From NCBI GenBank assembly GCA_921293015.1, contig OV121084.1, positions 50,131,864 through 50,195,863 on the forward strand: DNA of 64,000 bases, in the 5' to 3' direction. Under the pieces are notes generated by a model. It did no database searches and was not told where the DNA came from. It saw nothing but the letters and a program-made list of their open reading frames with translations. Position numbers and translations under genes: made by a program. Source of the DNA: Phorcus lineatus (taxonomy: Eukaryota > Mollusca > Gastropoda > Trochida > Trochidae). Below, piece after piece: positions 52,801-64,000 of the stretch. The number at the start of each line of letters is the position of its first letter. Position 1 is the first letter of the stretch.

Positions 52801-55800
52801 TATAATATGAAAAATATAAAGTTATTGACTACGTGGCTACATAGTGGTTCGTAGGAGTGTTTTTTAGTACAACGCGAATCCATTCCCAATAATGACCAAT
52901 AGTACCTGAATATAATCACCACCACCAAAGTTCTGAAATACCAGGTAAACTCACCCTTCATCGACTCACCCTTCATAGGTCGGTCTTCTATGACGGAGCA
53001 GTTTGGTTCCACCTTATGGGTGGAGGTTCCTGGGATTGGCATCCCCGTGTCCTCCTCCACGCACCAGCAGTACTGCGTCGCTTTGTGGCACTGTGCCTTG
53101 TTCCATTTACCGTCGGGCTGGCACCGCGGGATGTAGATGTTGGCGTTGGGTTCTTGGGCGTCATGGGTCAAGGCCACGTCTCGCTCCTGCTCACAATTCT
53201 TCGTCTGGTCTAAAGGGAGATAATTTCAAGAAGGGAAGAGTTATGATTCTTTGAGTATTACCATGAATAAGAAAGGTTAGGAATAACGTAATACGGATCT
53301 TAGATCAAATGAATTTCTTTCACATTTAATTGGAGAAGGCCATAAGTTTTAATGTTTTAATTTTATTTTGGACATTATTCAAATCATTGTACGTTCTAAT
53401 CTTGAGTTTCACATTTTGTTTCTTACGACTTACATTCAAACGTCGTCGTTCTAATTTCGTATTCCATTTGAAACATTTGCTAATAATCCGGGTCGTTGCT
53501 CTTGGCCATTTGATTTAAATTTTGATAAAGTAAGGGTTCGTAACATTTGTCGCGTCTGATAGTCTAAGTATTTATGGACTCGCGATGTCGCCATGATGCT
53601 TCCTCTGGTTTTTTTCCAAGCTCTGCAAATAAGCAGCCAATGGCAGAAACACCACACTACTCTGAAACCGGTTCAACAAACTGGAACTCGTGAATCGTAA
53701 CTAAAAAAACTACAACAAAGCATGCAATGGAAAATCGTAATCGGTTAACAGAAGGTTCTCGTCCTTTGAACCGGTTTGATCTAACTGTAGAAATGCTAGG
53801 GAGCGAGCAAAAGCATAAACTAATCTGGGCTAAAAGCAACGACCCGGCTCACCAACTATCGAAATCGTTCTTCGTCATCTACCCTCAACTACGAAACCTG
53901 TGCCCACTTGCACAAATCCTACTTAGGGATCGTAGCTCTATGTTATCACTGCTTCCCAAATGGAGCAGGTGAGCGCAATGTAACGAGGCCCTTAACATCC
54001 TTGGGCTTAAATCAAAACACTGAGATGCGATCACCTGAGTCTTAGAGAAATTTTCGTACAAGTCGATCCGAATCCTTTGTAACACTGTGACTCTATGGGA
54101 ATGGCAGACATGGGGTTATAATTACATTGTCGGTCTGGGCGCTTATCCTTCCTCGGTTCCTGCGGGTTGAGGGTTAACACTGGGCCGCGAGGGCGGATCG
54201 GACTAGATGGAAATATGGGATCTGCACGGGGACAAAATAAGAGAATGATGTCAGTGGCCTCTTCAATCAGTGATGAATCCACACAGGCAAATATGTTATG
54301 CACGAGTAAAGCAAGTTTTCATATGGTATTTCAGAGTTGTATATACAAGTTACTGGGTAAAAGAAACCTCACTTAACGTTATATTGAGATTAAGGTATTT
54401 TGTCAGTGATGTAAAATATATCTTATATACGGAAGACACAGAACAAGGTATTCGAGGGGGTCTACAAGCCATCTACAATATCATCAAGCGAAGGCGCACA
54501 CACAACAAGCAAAAGCAGAAATAAAAGCATGTCTCAAAACGTACAGGGACGACCTCACCTCGCCGTCGACAACATAATGTGACGTGGAAAGAGACGTTGA
54601 GAACAAAGTCACGGGATTCGGCAATGGTTAGAACTGCAGACAGTTAAATATTGCGCATTGGTGTTAAATGGTCGTTCCGCCGATTGTATTTGTCTGACAG
54701 CTTGGAGAAAGGCGTGGTGCTTTTGTGAGGTACAATTTACATTTACGCGCTTACATAAATCATTGTTTTGTGTCAAAAAGGGTTTGACTTATCGCATATC
54801 ATTTATGAAACTTTCTTGGAAATCTTAAACATTACGATATATATATGACTTTCATCACCGATGTTAATATTTTCATTGTTCAAGGTTTGTCGTCTAGTTA
54901 AATGTTAAATGACGATTTATATCTAAACTATGACGACAAGGAATTTTTAAAAAATACCTTACTACTACAACTACTGTATCAATATGAAAAAATAAAAAAG
55001 AAGTGAGGAACTCAAAAAGGCTAAGAAATATTTTGAAAATTAAATGTAATACCACCATCAAAACGTTAGATCAGCCTATTGGTTATTTAGGCATGCCTCT
55101 ACGTGACGAGTTTTTTAATGTCTGTATCTGATAGTTTGGGGAAATAACAAGAAATAACACGAAGTTTGAAAGAAATCTCCACGGGGTTAGGAAAGAAACA
55201 AAACACCTTTAAATGTACCATCTGGGGTTGTACAGCTGTAAACATCTAAGTAAGGATAAAGCGAGGACTTGAACACATTACAGATGCCGCAAGAAGCAAT
55301 AATGGGAGCAGATTCGCCAGCAGAAAACCTAAAGCATGTGGCGTCATGGCGGCCATCTTGATTCTTGTTTGTACAACAGCGTTAACGTCTCATTGTTTCG
55401 GTATTAAGGGGAGATAATCTAGTCAAGTATGTGCGAGTTCCGTGTCTTCCTACTGCAAGGTTTATGTAGACGCGGGATCTGTTATTTTATCATTACTGCA
55501 AGATAGTTGTCAACATTCGAATGGGTGGTTAGAAGTGCGATGCCGAGTACAAAATGGCGGGGGTATGTTAGTGCCGAAATACTGTAAGTGGCCAATGTTA
55601 GTTGTAGGCCAATGCACCAACATTAACCAATAGAATATAAATTCCGTGCAAATACAGAATATCAACAAAATGAATATATAACACTGGAACCAGAAGGAAT
55701 GAACGTTACATGTAACAACATGCGACAACATGTTAACAAAAGGGAACGACATGCCGTAAAACGGCACTTCGCACTGCATGCCGGGTAAAAGAAAGAAAAG

Positions 55801-58800
55801 ACCTATACCTTGTGGCTTGGGGCGGCTGGGTGGTGGTTCGGTCGGGTGCCCATCTGAGTTGAGAGATATGAATAATCGAAAAGAAACTATAAACAAGAGA
55901 TACTCCACTCTTTTCTCGTAAAGATACGACGTATTGCACATTCCCGGTCTGCCGGAGGTGTTAGTGTTAGTTTGTCCGTAAACCCCACCTGACGTGTGTT
56001 TCGATATAATCTCAAATTGCAATTTCGACGTTATCTTACCCGCTCTTTCTATAGACGAAGGAATGGACCCTGGGATCACATGACTCACATAAGTGATGAA
56101 TATTATCAATGAAGAACAGAGAGAATATTTCACACAGTTATCCTGTCAAAAATGCAAACATTATTCAGCTTTGTTTTTACTTTAGACTTGTGTTATGCAA
56201 AATATAAAACGATATATTTAAATATAAATGATACATTAATATACCATTAACATAATTAATTTCTCTTATGTAAAACGTTTCCAAGAAAACATAACGGAAA
56301 AAGAATTTAAAACGTATTGTTCTTTTGAAATAATGATAAATAATTATAATGTGTATTACAATTGTATAAGAAAATCAAGTAAACAACTTTTTTATTGTGG
56401 AATTTCACGACTTTGTGTAGAATATGCTTACTTTGTCAGAATTAGCTCATATACTTCGAAACGTCTTGTTGTAAATACAAGCCTTGATTTCATCATTTCC
56501 AATGTATTCAAAGATTGTGTTTCCAAACTAAAAAAACCTTTCGTTTCGATACATGTTTTATTCCGGCAGATCTCAATGTTAATGTCCCAATAAATCGCTC
56601 TTCGTAAACTTTTGAGATTTGAAACCTCCATGGAACACATCTTACTTCAGGTCCTAATTTAAATCAATGAAATAAACACAGGGCATTGTGCATGTAAGTA
56701 AAAACAATGATGTCATGGATCCCAGAATACCTAGTATTTACATGGCTGTTTGATTAAACGCCAGGAGGAGTTTACAAACGTTGCAAAAAGACAAAAGTAC
56801 AAAAGGCACTATGAAAGACAAGGCATTAAGTCTTTAATGAACAATACTTCGAGAGGATTAAAATCTCCACCGGAAAAGTACCGATCTTTGAAACAACGAA
56901 CGATTTTGAGATAGATCTTTAAGATAAATTGTTTATGGAGATAAAGCACGACTTTCTATTAACATTACGTTTGTGCAATATCTTTTCTAAATGAGTGTAA
57001 CTGAAGAATAAAATCTAATAATTTATGCAAGTTCTTTTCAGAATGAGTTACTGAAGAATACACTTGCATAACCATATGATTAATTTACTTTTTAAAAAGT
57101 ATAAAAAAATAATCACTTAGAATGAAAAGATGGAATTGCAATTGAAATGGAAGACTCCACCCCCCCCCCCCCCCCCCCCTCCCCCCCCCCCCCCCCCCCC
57201 AAAAAAAACAACAAAACAACAACCAACCCCAAATGTTATAAAACTGCGTTTACCAAACAGTCGCTGTATTGAGTTAAGATTAAGGCATGGGGTATTTGAC
57301 AAGATTATTCAATTTCAAAATTAAGAATCATAAAGTGACCGAAAACAAAAGAGAACGGTTAAAGTTCAAGTTTTTCAGTGGCTCGCCCTTTCAATAGGTA
57401 AAAAGGTTTATGTTGCATCAATCAATTCAAGGAATCTTTTGCAGATCATATAGTATTACTAGTCTGCTGCATTCCAACATTATTGAAAAGATACATGTCA
57501 GCTTATGCTGTTCGATAGAAGTTTGTACTTACATGTTTCTTGACGAGATAAAGGGTTTTTAAACTAACTAATACCATTATAAAACATCTCTTTCTTGATA
57601 TTTGCCTTTCTTGTTATCTTCATTTATACATTTGCTTAATCAAAATCGTCTGTAGCTAATATGTAGGAGGAATATTTTTAATTGAAATCAACCATCATAC
57701 TGATAGTAGCTGCCATCAAAACCAAAGAGAAAACGGAAACGTTCAAATGTAATCGTGAAAGTCATATCCCCTGGATCTTGAAAATCTTTATCAAATAAAC
57801 ATAAATTCTATATTTTCCATTTCAACCCAATCAAATTATCGCTATCATTTGAATCACAAGTCTTGAGATGTTAAATATAACTTTGAAATTGAAAATCATA
57901 ACTGTACTAAACGTATGATAAACAAATGCCATCCGCGTAAAATAAGGAATGTTATGAAAGTTGATGAATCAAGCCAATAAGAGATTGCGAAAATGAAAAG
58001 GAAACACCAAACCGGAAGCGTGTGTTGTTATGGTGCCGATGCCATATTGCAGAGGCAGGGCACCGAGTTGCTCCAACTTTATCCCCCGGATAATTTTTTA
58101 GGGGGGTATTGTTGGAGCAGAAACCGTTTGGTCAGTCGTTAGACCTTTGACCAGTACCCGTGTGTTCCATTGGAAAAGATGTTAATGCTTGAAGTAGGTT
58201 TAGAAAAGATTTCTCCAGCTATGGAAATATATTTCTGTAATTTGACCAATCATTACAGTGATGACAGCGGATGCTAGTATAAAGCTGATGACCTTAATCA
58301 TTGAAGACTGATATTAATTAAACATTCAGAGCATACAACTTAGAGACGTGGGCACCTGTGGCGTAAATGTTTTGAAGATAACAGAGGCAATTACCCTTCT
58401 ATTCCAATCTCATTAAAATCAGATCAAAGCCTGTCCCTCGCACCCGCTGCGTTTCTTGCAGCGAGGTTAGAAGGACAAGTTTCGACCGATTTCAATGAGA
58501 TTGCGTCTGTTCGCCCATGCTCTCTCTTCGTAAAAGCAAATTAGTATACAAATATTTAGAACCATCGTTTCTCGGCAATTACATAAAGAAATCGTTTCGA
58601 AGGTCTATAGGGGAATGTCTGAACCACTGAATCTAGAATGATATCTTTGTAAAATTTTACTAGGGACCTTACACTAAGAGATCTGTACAGCATCATCATT
58701 AAAGCGAGACTGTCTCCACAATAGAAATGAGACTCATCGAAATCGACCCGGGATAATAGCTGGCTTTTGCAGAAACGTGTGACGGGTTGATAACGACTAG

Positions 58801-61332
58801 TGTCATATCTTTGTGGATGCAGTGTCGCTTTAGGCGTTCCAGTCTTTTACGACTTTCTTCGAAAGACAAATTACGAAATCAATAACCAACTGCTATCATG
58901 ATAAGATAACTACTGTACATCTTTTATATCGTCAAATGAAGCTTTAATCTTTTACAAGAATACGCATATTACCTTAGATAAAGGTAAAGTTAGATATTTT
59001 GGATATACACATTCATTAATTTTCAAAAGGCATTAAGGTGACAAAAAGTTACATCCCTTGACATAAAGACCGTCTAATTGAATGTCATCTATTCAAGTTA
59101 ACTTGGGATAAGGAATGTCAAAGAAGAAATAGTTGATAAAGCGCGGAATAAAACACATCCGTCCAGAATAGCAGAAAGCAAACCGCTCCAGGAAGGGAGA
59201 GACCCGTTAAGCCAGACTGTTAGTTCTGCATCTAAGCTGGTTCAATGGAACAAACGGGTTTAATGTGTGTGCTACGACCTTACAGACGGTTGCCCAGTCA
59301 GCTGATAGTCAATAAAGGCGTAACACACAACACAATTCAAATTGAATAACGTCAATTTTTTTAAGGCCGTATGCGAATAGCTCGACATATTCAGTTTCAA
59401 GTAGATCTGATTAGAAATACCAAGTCTCAATATAATGGGATGTCTGATTTTTTAAATCACAATTTCCAAATTTTCTTAGATATTAACTTTACAAAGGGCA
59501 AAACAATAATTCCCCAAGTAAGTGATAACTTCAGTCTATCAGAAGAAGCTTTTGCTTGGTGTGTATACTCCTTTTAATGAAATACTTACATTTTATGTCC
59601 ACACCTAGGCAGAGAGTCCACTCGCTCAACTCGATGCGACGGTTATTATCACTATCACAGTGTCTCAAAAATTTCTTGGCACAAGCTTTGGGTTTAATAA
59701 GTTTTTTCACCATGCGAACAAAGGGACGAATCTCCTTGAAGCGCAGTATCTTATCATTGTCTTTATCAAGTTGGGCAAACTTCCACTCCACCGTGCGTTT
59801 CTCCAGCTCCATCTGTTTGTCGCTCACCGTGGGATCTTTAAGAGAAATGTAAATTTCAAATTTAAAACATTAACATTAAAGTGTTAGTGAGTCAGAGAGT
59901 TGAAGATCTGAAAATTAATACCAAAATTAAAACATTTAGGAAGTATAACGAGGTACATTTCAATTATTGCCATTAAACACAGCCATTTAGAAGATACATT
60001 TAGAAAGGGAATACGAACATTAAGATTTTTTGTATTAAGCGTAGTAGATAATATTTGTTTGTGTCGCCTAATTAAAAGGTGATTGTTGCCTATATAAATT
60101 CTTCTCTCACTTCTCAAAGACGATTCAAGCCTTGTAAAAATGCTTTAAGATCTTTTAAAAAATGTTTATATTGCACATACATTAAAGACATTGCAGAATC
60201 TTTTTCGCTTTCCTTTATGTAAGTTCTTTTTTTTCAACATGTGTTCAGAATTTGAATGAAATTGGTGTCCTAGTCAATTACAAATGCTAAGTAGATTGGC
60301 CCTCGCTTTTAGAAAATTATGCATAAACTCAGACAGTGTTTTGAAAAGCATGCCGTACACATACAATTGCATTTCTCCAATATATGTTTATTTATAATAC
60401 GGTTTTGGGAATATACCCATCGGCAAAAGAAACTTAAAACAATATGTAATGAGTAATGAAAAAAACGAAAAGGTAGAATTTTGAATCCCCAAAACTAACA
60501 TCAACTAAAAATGAGTTTAAAATAACCACGCTTCAGAATGTAACTAAATTCCAGTCTCTCATTTTGATACTGTTTACACTCCAAGGTCTTTTGTTGCTTG
60601 AGCAATGTCTACCAATCCTGATTAGCTTGTAGAAGGCGCAATTTCTATAGAATTGCAGGAACTATGGCGGATCTCCTGAGGATGGTATCCGTGAACAGTT
60701 TGTTCCAATTCTCAGAAGAAACTCAATTTATTTCGTGTGAAGTTTGTTTGTTAACGACTTTTCGATAGTTTTCAAAAGACTATTGTTTTCGACAAGACAG
60801 CGTAAACAATACTCTACGGCAACCCTACCAATACTTGATCTGGTTATAAGAAACATAAACAAGTCAGTCCTCATTTCACTTCCTGTTTCATCGTGATTTT
60901 TGAAACACGGTTCTCAAACTGATGACCAAGTGATAGATATTTCAACTTAAAATAAAGTGTTACCATCCGTATTCTTGGGCATAAACAGCGGCATATCTAT
61001 TTCACATGACACATAGAATCTTTTTCACTTGTATGTCCCGCTGATACGAAATGGACTTAAATCCACTATAAAAGAAATTCTAGTAACTGCATAGCAATTG
61101 TTGCATATGCACATAACACATCTGCCTAGCACCGATTTTTTATCTGTTATATCAAATTGTAATGCTGAATTTAAAGAAACATATGATGATCTTTCGGGGG
61201 CGCAGAAACGCACAGAATATAAATACTCACTCGGGGCCGTTGTTTGCTCTAGATTTTGTACTCGATTGTATTCCTGTGTAAATTCTCCAACCAGAGCGGT
61301 GTTGAATGTGTCTCTCTGCGTATTGGTGCATA
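49806..61332 (-). CDS. SMOC: SMOC-like secreted protein, nine exons, 5' end outside the window
   Basis: Exons in transcript order are 61332-61231, 59835-59590, 56069-56040, 55853-55809, 53209-52970, 52257-52158, 51484-51418, 50553-50397 and 49879-49806. All phases match, giving 353 residues. Residues 2-116 are a first EC module (CTNTQRDTFNTALVG helix; EF loops DKDNDKILRFKE and DSDNNRRIELSE, all ligands present). Residues 117-141 are a Pro-rich linker. A thyroglobulin type-1 domain follows, with Cys at 147, 171, 182, 189, 191 and 212 and the YCWCV and PIPGTST signatures. Residues 222-329 are a second EC module (GCPFSQKRRFLVDLM; EF loops DANKNGILERKE and DKDGNQKVTSEE). A basic tail (NNNRRGKKN) ends it. 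SMOC proteins are secreted matrix proteins that modulate BMP signalling and bind heparan sulphate. The signal peptide, Kazal-like and first thyroglobulin domains expected upstream are not in the window. Exons 3 and 4 are the least certain. Confidence 0.88.
55246..55356 (-). CDS. Candidate signal-peptide exon inside the SMOC-like gene
   Basis: A 36-codon minus-strand frame starts at ATG 55354-55356 in the context AAGATGGCCGCC, close to an ideal Kozak sequence and YY1-like. It encodes MAAMTPHA followed by a very hydrophobic run (LGFLLANLLPLLLLAASV) and then Cys, the shape of a secretion signal with a signal-peptidase site near AASV. It lies between exon 4 and the thyroglobulin exon of the same strand. 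Spliced to 53209, it would give a short secreted thyroglobulin-EC form. A weak in-phase donor (T|gttcaa) exists after the Cys-proximal codons; I see no strong one. It may be chance. Confidence 0.3.
   Translation of the reverse strand: MAAMTPHALGFLLANLLPLLLLAASVMCSSPRFILT
57160..57200. repeat. Poly-C tract
   Basis: Twenty C, one T and twenty C, followed by A8. It lies in an intron of the SMOC-like gene. The G-rich minus strand could form a quadruplex. Length may be unreliable in the assembly. Confidence 0.9.
58070..58118. repeat. Imperfect hairpin
   Basis: GCTCCAACTTTATCCCCC pairs with GGGGGGTATTGTTGGAGC across a short AT-rich loop. It resembles the CCCCC-headed repeats elsewhere in the window. 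Confidence 0.55.
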
Positions 61333-64000
61333 CTGAAAGAATATAAAAACAAACAAATATATTATATGTACATAAATTAGATAAGATATGCAAAATGATA
61401 CAACCAAAGAGAGTGTGTGGTATGCGACAGGGTTTGTGAATAAAAATGCGTAATAAATTTTTGATGCAACTCAGATTCAAGTGAAGCTAGTTCACAGGCA
61501 CATTCGTAATCAGAGGTAAAGTTAACAATTCTGGTTTGGCGTACTTTTTGCATATAGAACAGTCATTAACGGATTATCTTCATAGGCACTGGTTGCGATT
61601 GTTTTCTGATCGAATGACCCGCTGCATAAGATGGCTAAACTGTTGCTGGAGGTCCCGTCCTACAGATACGCAGCTGGAGTACGAACATTGTCTCCTGTTG
61701 CACAAATCTCTTTAAAACAAGATCGAAACTAACACCGCATTTTTAAAAAAAAATACAACTATGTTAATACCCATAAATACCGATGACTTCTTATTCTCAA
61801 GTTGATTGGCTGATTGGTCGATAAGAATAGGTCAGATGACTTGATCTCTAAAGAGCAGTGCCTATTTCCAAACGTGTGGCACGTACGGTCCTATTTTAAT
61901 GAGATTGTTGAGACAAAATCGGTTCAGCAACAGGAACACCGAGTGACACGTGACATCATGATCTTATCAAGCAGAGGGGAAGTTTGTATCTAATGTTAAG
62001 AGTTGGTCGCCTAAATGCTAAGCTAATATTTCAAAATCTAACACTTATGTTATGTAAAGTGTACACAGCATTATCAATATCCAATTGGCTGAGGAATAAT
62101 GAGTTATAGCTCGGATCACTTAATAATGCGTTACACCATTGTATCTGTTCATGAATTGCTTTCTTGTTTCAATCCTTCAGTATCAAAAGCATTATTATTG
62201 AGGTAGCATCGTGCAATCTGTCTTTATTAACCTTTAGTTCTCTGTTGCCAATCTCAAGAAGAAATGAACTTTGTCGATTCTAGACACGTTACAAAATACT
62301 TGCTACGTCTTTCGTTCATTTCAATCAAGTAAAACACTTATATTACAGACTTACAAGAGGTAAAACGGTAAAGCTAATTTTTTCCAGGCTGTCCGTCTAA
62401 CCCACAGAGTAATGTTTTTTTTAAATTTTAACATTAAATCTATCTTGCTTGAATCATACAATCTTGAAAGGAAAATCTAGACATTTTTCTGTCATCTTTC
62501 ACATGAATAATATTTATCATTCAAAGAATTATTTTATTACCAGACACTGAGAGTAACTTATTACCTTATTACATTTCGCATTAAATTAAATTATGTGTTG
62601 TGTTGTGTCGTCAAGGTTTCATAAAAAAAATCGTTAATTCTTTATCTATCATAACTCAACTAATTGAATTTTAAATAACCGACATCTATCAGTGTTTCAT
62701 CATATTTTAAAATTCTATGACACAATTCTCCTTAACACATCATGCCGTTATCCAAAACCAATCTCCGTCTTACGATTTGATAAACCACCCCTTTAATACA
62801 GCCCCGAGTTTGGGGGTGTTTATCTCGTCAGATAATGTATGATATGATCGTGTCTTCGGGCTAGGCTTAGACGGCGTACAGGTGTTACGGTGCTATATAC
62901 AGTAAAGGCCATCGCTTCGTTAGAGCGTTGTTTGGTCTCTAGTGCGACTCGATCTCGACTCTCACGTGCACAATAGACGCAGTCGAGCAGACAAACGGTC
63001 ACATTCGCACAGGTGCGTGCCAATTATCAAGGTGGAGAGCTGACGATCCGCTCCAGTGGCTTTGTAAAGTTGTACTGCGATACGACCACTTCGATCGGTT
63101 TCGCATGCTTTACAACAGTAGCCTTCAATTCATCTCGACAGTTTGCTAAACGATGATAGGGTTAGTTAGTCGTTACACGGCGATATTGAAACTTTTATAT
63201 ACGTGTTTTCACTTTACATTATCTGTTCTTAGATACATTGTGTTCGATTAGTTTCTAAACTTACACTCTTCAATACACTGATATGAATGTGCTATATTCA
63301 CGTCTCCTTTCAATGTAGAGATTTATGAAAAAAATATATATCCATGGGTTACGTACTTTTAACGCTTTAAGTTTGATATGCGTTTTCGCTGATTTGGCCA
63401 TTTGCATTTTAATAAATTATCACAGATATTTAGGTATACTGGCATCGGATTAAGATAAGTTAACGATTACCATATTTTAAAGAACAACTTATAGACATAC
63501 ATGTAGGAGTGTCACAACTAGAGTTCTAATATTGGGGATGACGTCTTACGTTTTGCAAGTAATATCTTGGTAATCGTTAATGATCCTTTTTTGATAAAAT
63601 AATTTTTAATACTTATTCATCGTTATGCTTATGTCAACAAATATCGAATATAGTTTTCATCAATCTCATTATCATGAAATAATTTTTTGCCGCACCGGGT
63701 TACGCAGATAGTCAAAACCTCAGTCACTGACGATTACGGTTCAACCACCCATTTTCATTTAAACATGTACAATAGTTTGATCAACTCAAATTCATTCGAT
63801 TAACAGCAATCTTCTATCAACATTACTTAGACTAGCTATCATAAAGTGCTACGTTTGTACATAACGAAAGCGCACCTTACTGCAATCTCTGATATTAAAA
63901 CATAATGACTTGAGCACTGTTTTGTGGAAGAATGAATCGTAAACATCAATAGAGAATCAAATTTAGTTAGTCAAGGTATGTATTCCAAATTTCAGGATTT
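61333..64000. other. Upstream intron or 5' flank of the SMOC-like gene
   Basis: No thyroglobulin, Kazal or signal-peptide exon is found on the minus strand. About 62750-63150 is less AT-rich and holds the minus-strand TATA-like tgtatatag near 62894. It may be a promoter, but exon 61332-61231 begins inside a codon, so at least one coding exon precedes it. Confidence 0.4.

Noticed and set aside
57117-57324. Poly-Pro or poly-Gly proteins on the two strands
   Set aside because: They are translations of the poly-C tract in an intron.
62820-63023. First exon of the SMOC-like gene
   Set aside because: The frame shows no signal peptide or Kazal/thyroglobulin cysteine pattern.

Overview
The window looks like nuclear DNA from a gastropod mollusc. 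It is AT-rich with long introns, GT-AG splice sites, animal polyadenylation signals, and many short transposons and tRNA-derived SINEs. The SINE tail (gcggcgttaaa followed by repeated ACTC) is one I associate from memory with abalone (Haliotis). The clade call is an inference and no database search was made. There is no operon, CRISPR array, rRNA gene or prophage.

Three genes can be read exon by exon with consistent splice phases. ZFPL1 (+, 2152-14306, 6 coding exons, 334 aa) is a Golgi membrane zinc-finger protein. DNAJC4 (+, 20538-25050, 6 coding exons, 252 aa) is a membrane-anchored J-domain protein. A SMOC-like secreted calcium-binding protein lies on the minus strand (61332 down to 49806, 9 exons, 5' end outside the window). 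It has two EF-hand EC modules with a thyroglobulin type-1 domain between them. A fourth gene is weaker: three phase-compatible plus-strand exons (28748-31736) encode a Cys-rich segment, a membrane span and a cytoplasmic tail of unknown family.

Region by region: 1-2.1 kb is upstream sequence. 2.2-9.1 kb is ZFPL1 intron 1, filled by a ~4.6 kb foldback element (arms over 1 kb) that carries a ~149-bp tandem array. 9-15 kb holds the rest of ZFPL1, with a MULE-like MITE, a SINE and a deleted mariner. 15-20.5 kb is intergenic with two MITEs. 20.5-25 kb is DNAJC4, with a SINE placed 7 bp from an exon. 25-28 kb is a cluster of nested transposons (SINE, TTAA MITE, 175-bp palindrome, 1-kb hAT with 8-bp duplications). 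28-32 kb is the candidate membrane-protein gene. 32-43.8 kb has few genes, with SINE/LINE tails, TTAA MITEs and a diverged tandem repeat. 43.8-46.7 kb is a satellite of 33 indel-free 78-bp monomers with a 936-bp higher-order duplication. 46.7-49.7 kb has promoter-like motif clusters but no recognised gene. 49.8-61.3 kb is the SMOC-like gene, and 61.3-64 kb is its upstream intron or flank.

The three named genes act in separate pathways (Golgi structure, chaperone co-factor, extracellular BMP/matrix signalling), so no joint system is evident. The most unusual features are the foldback element with its nuclear-receptor-like sites, the satellite, and the modular layout of the SMOC-like gene with a possible internal secreted start.
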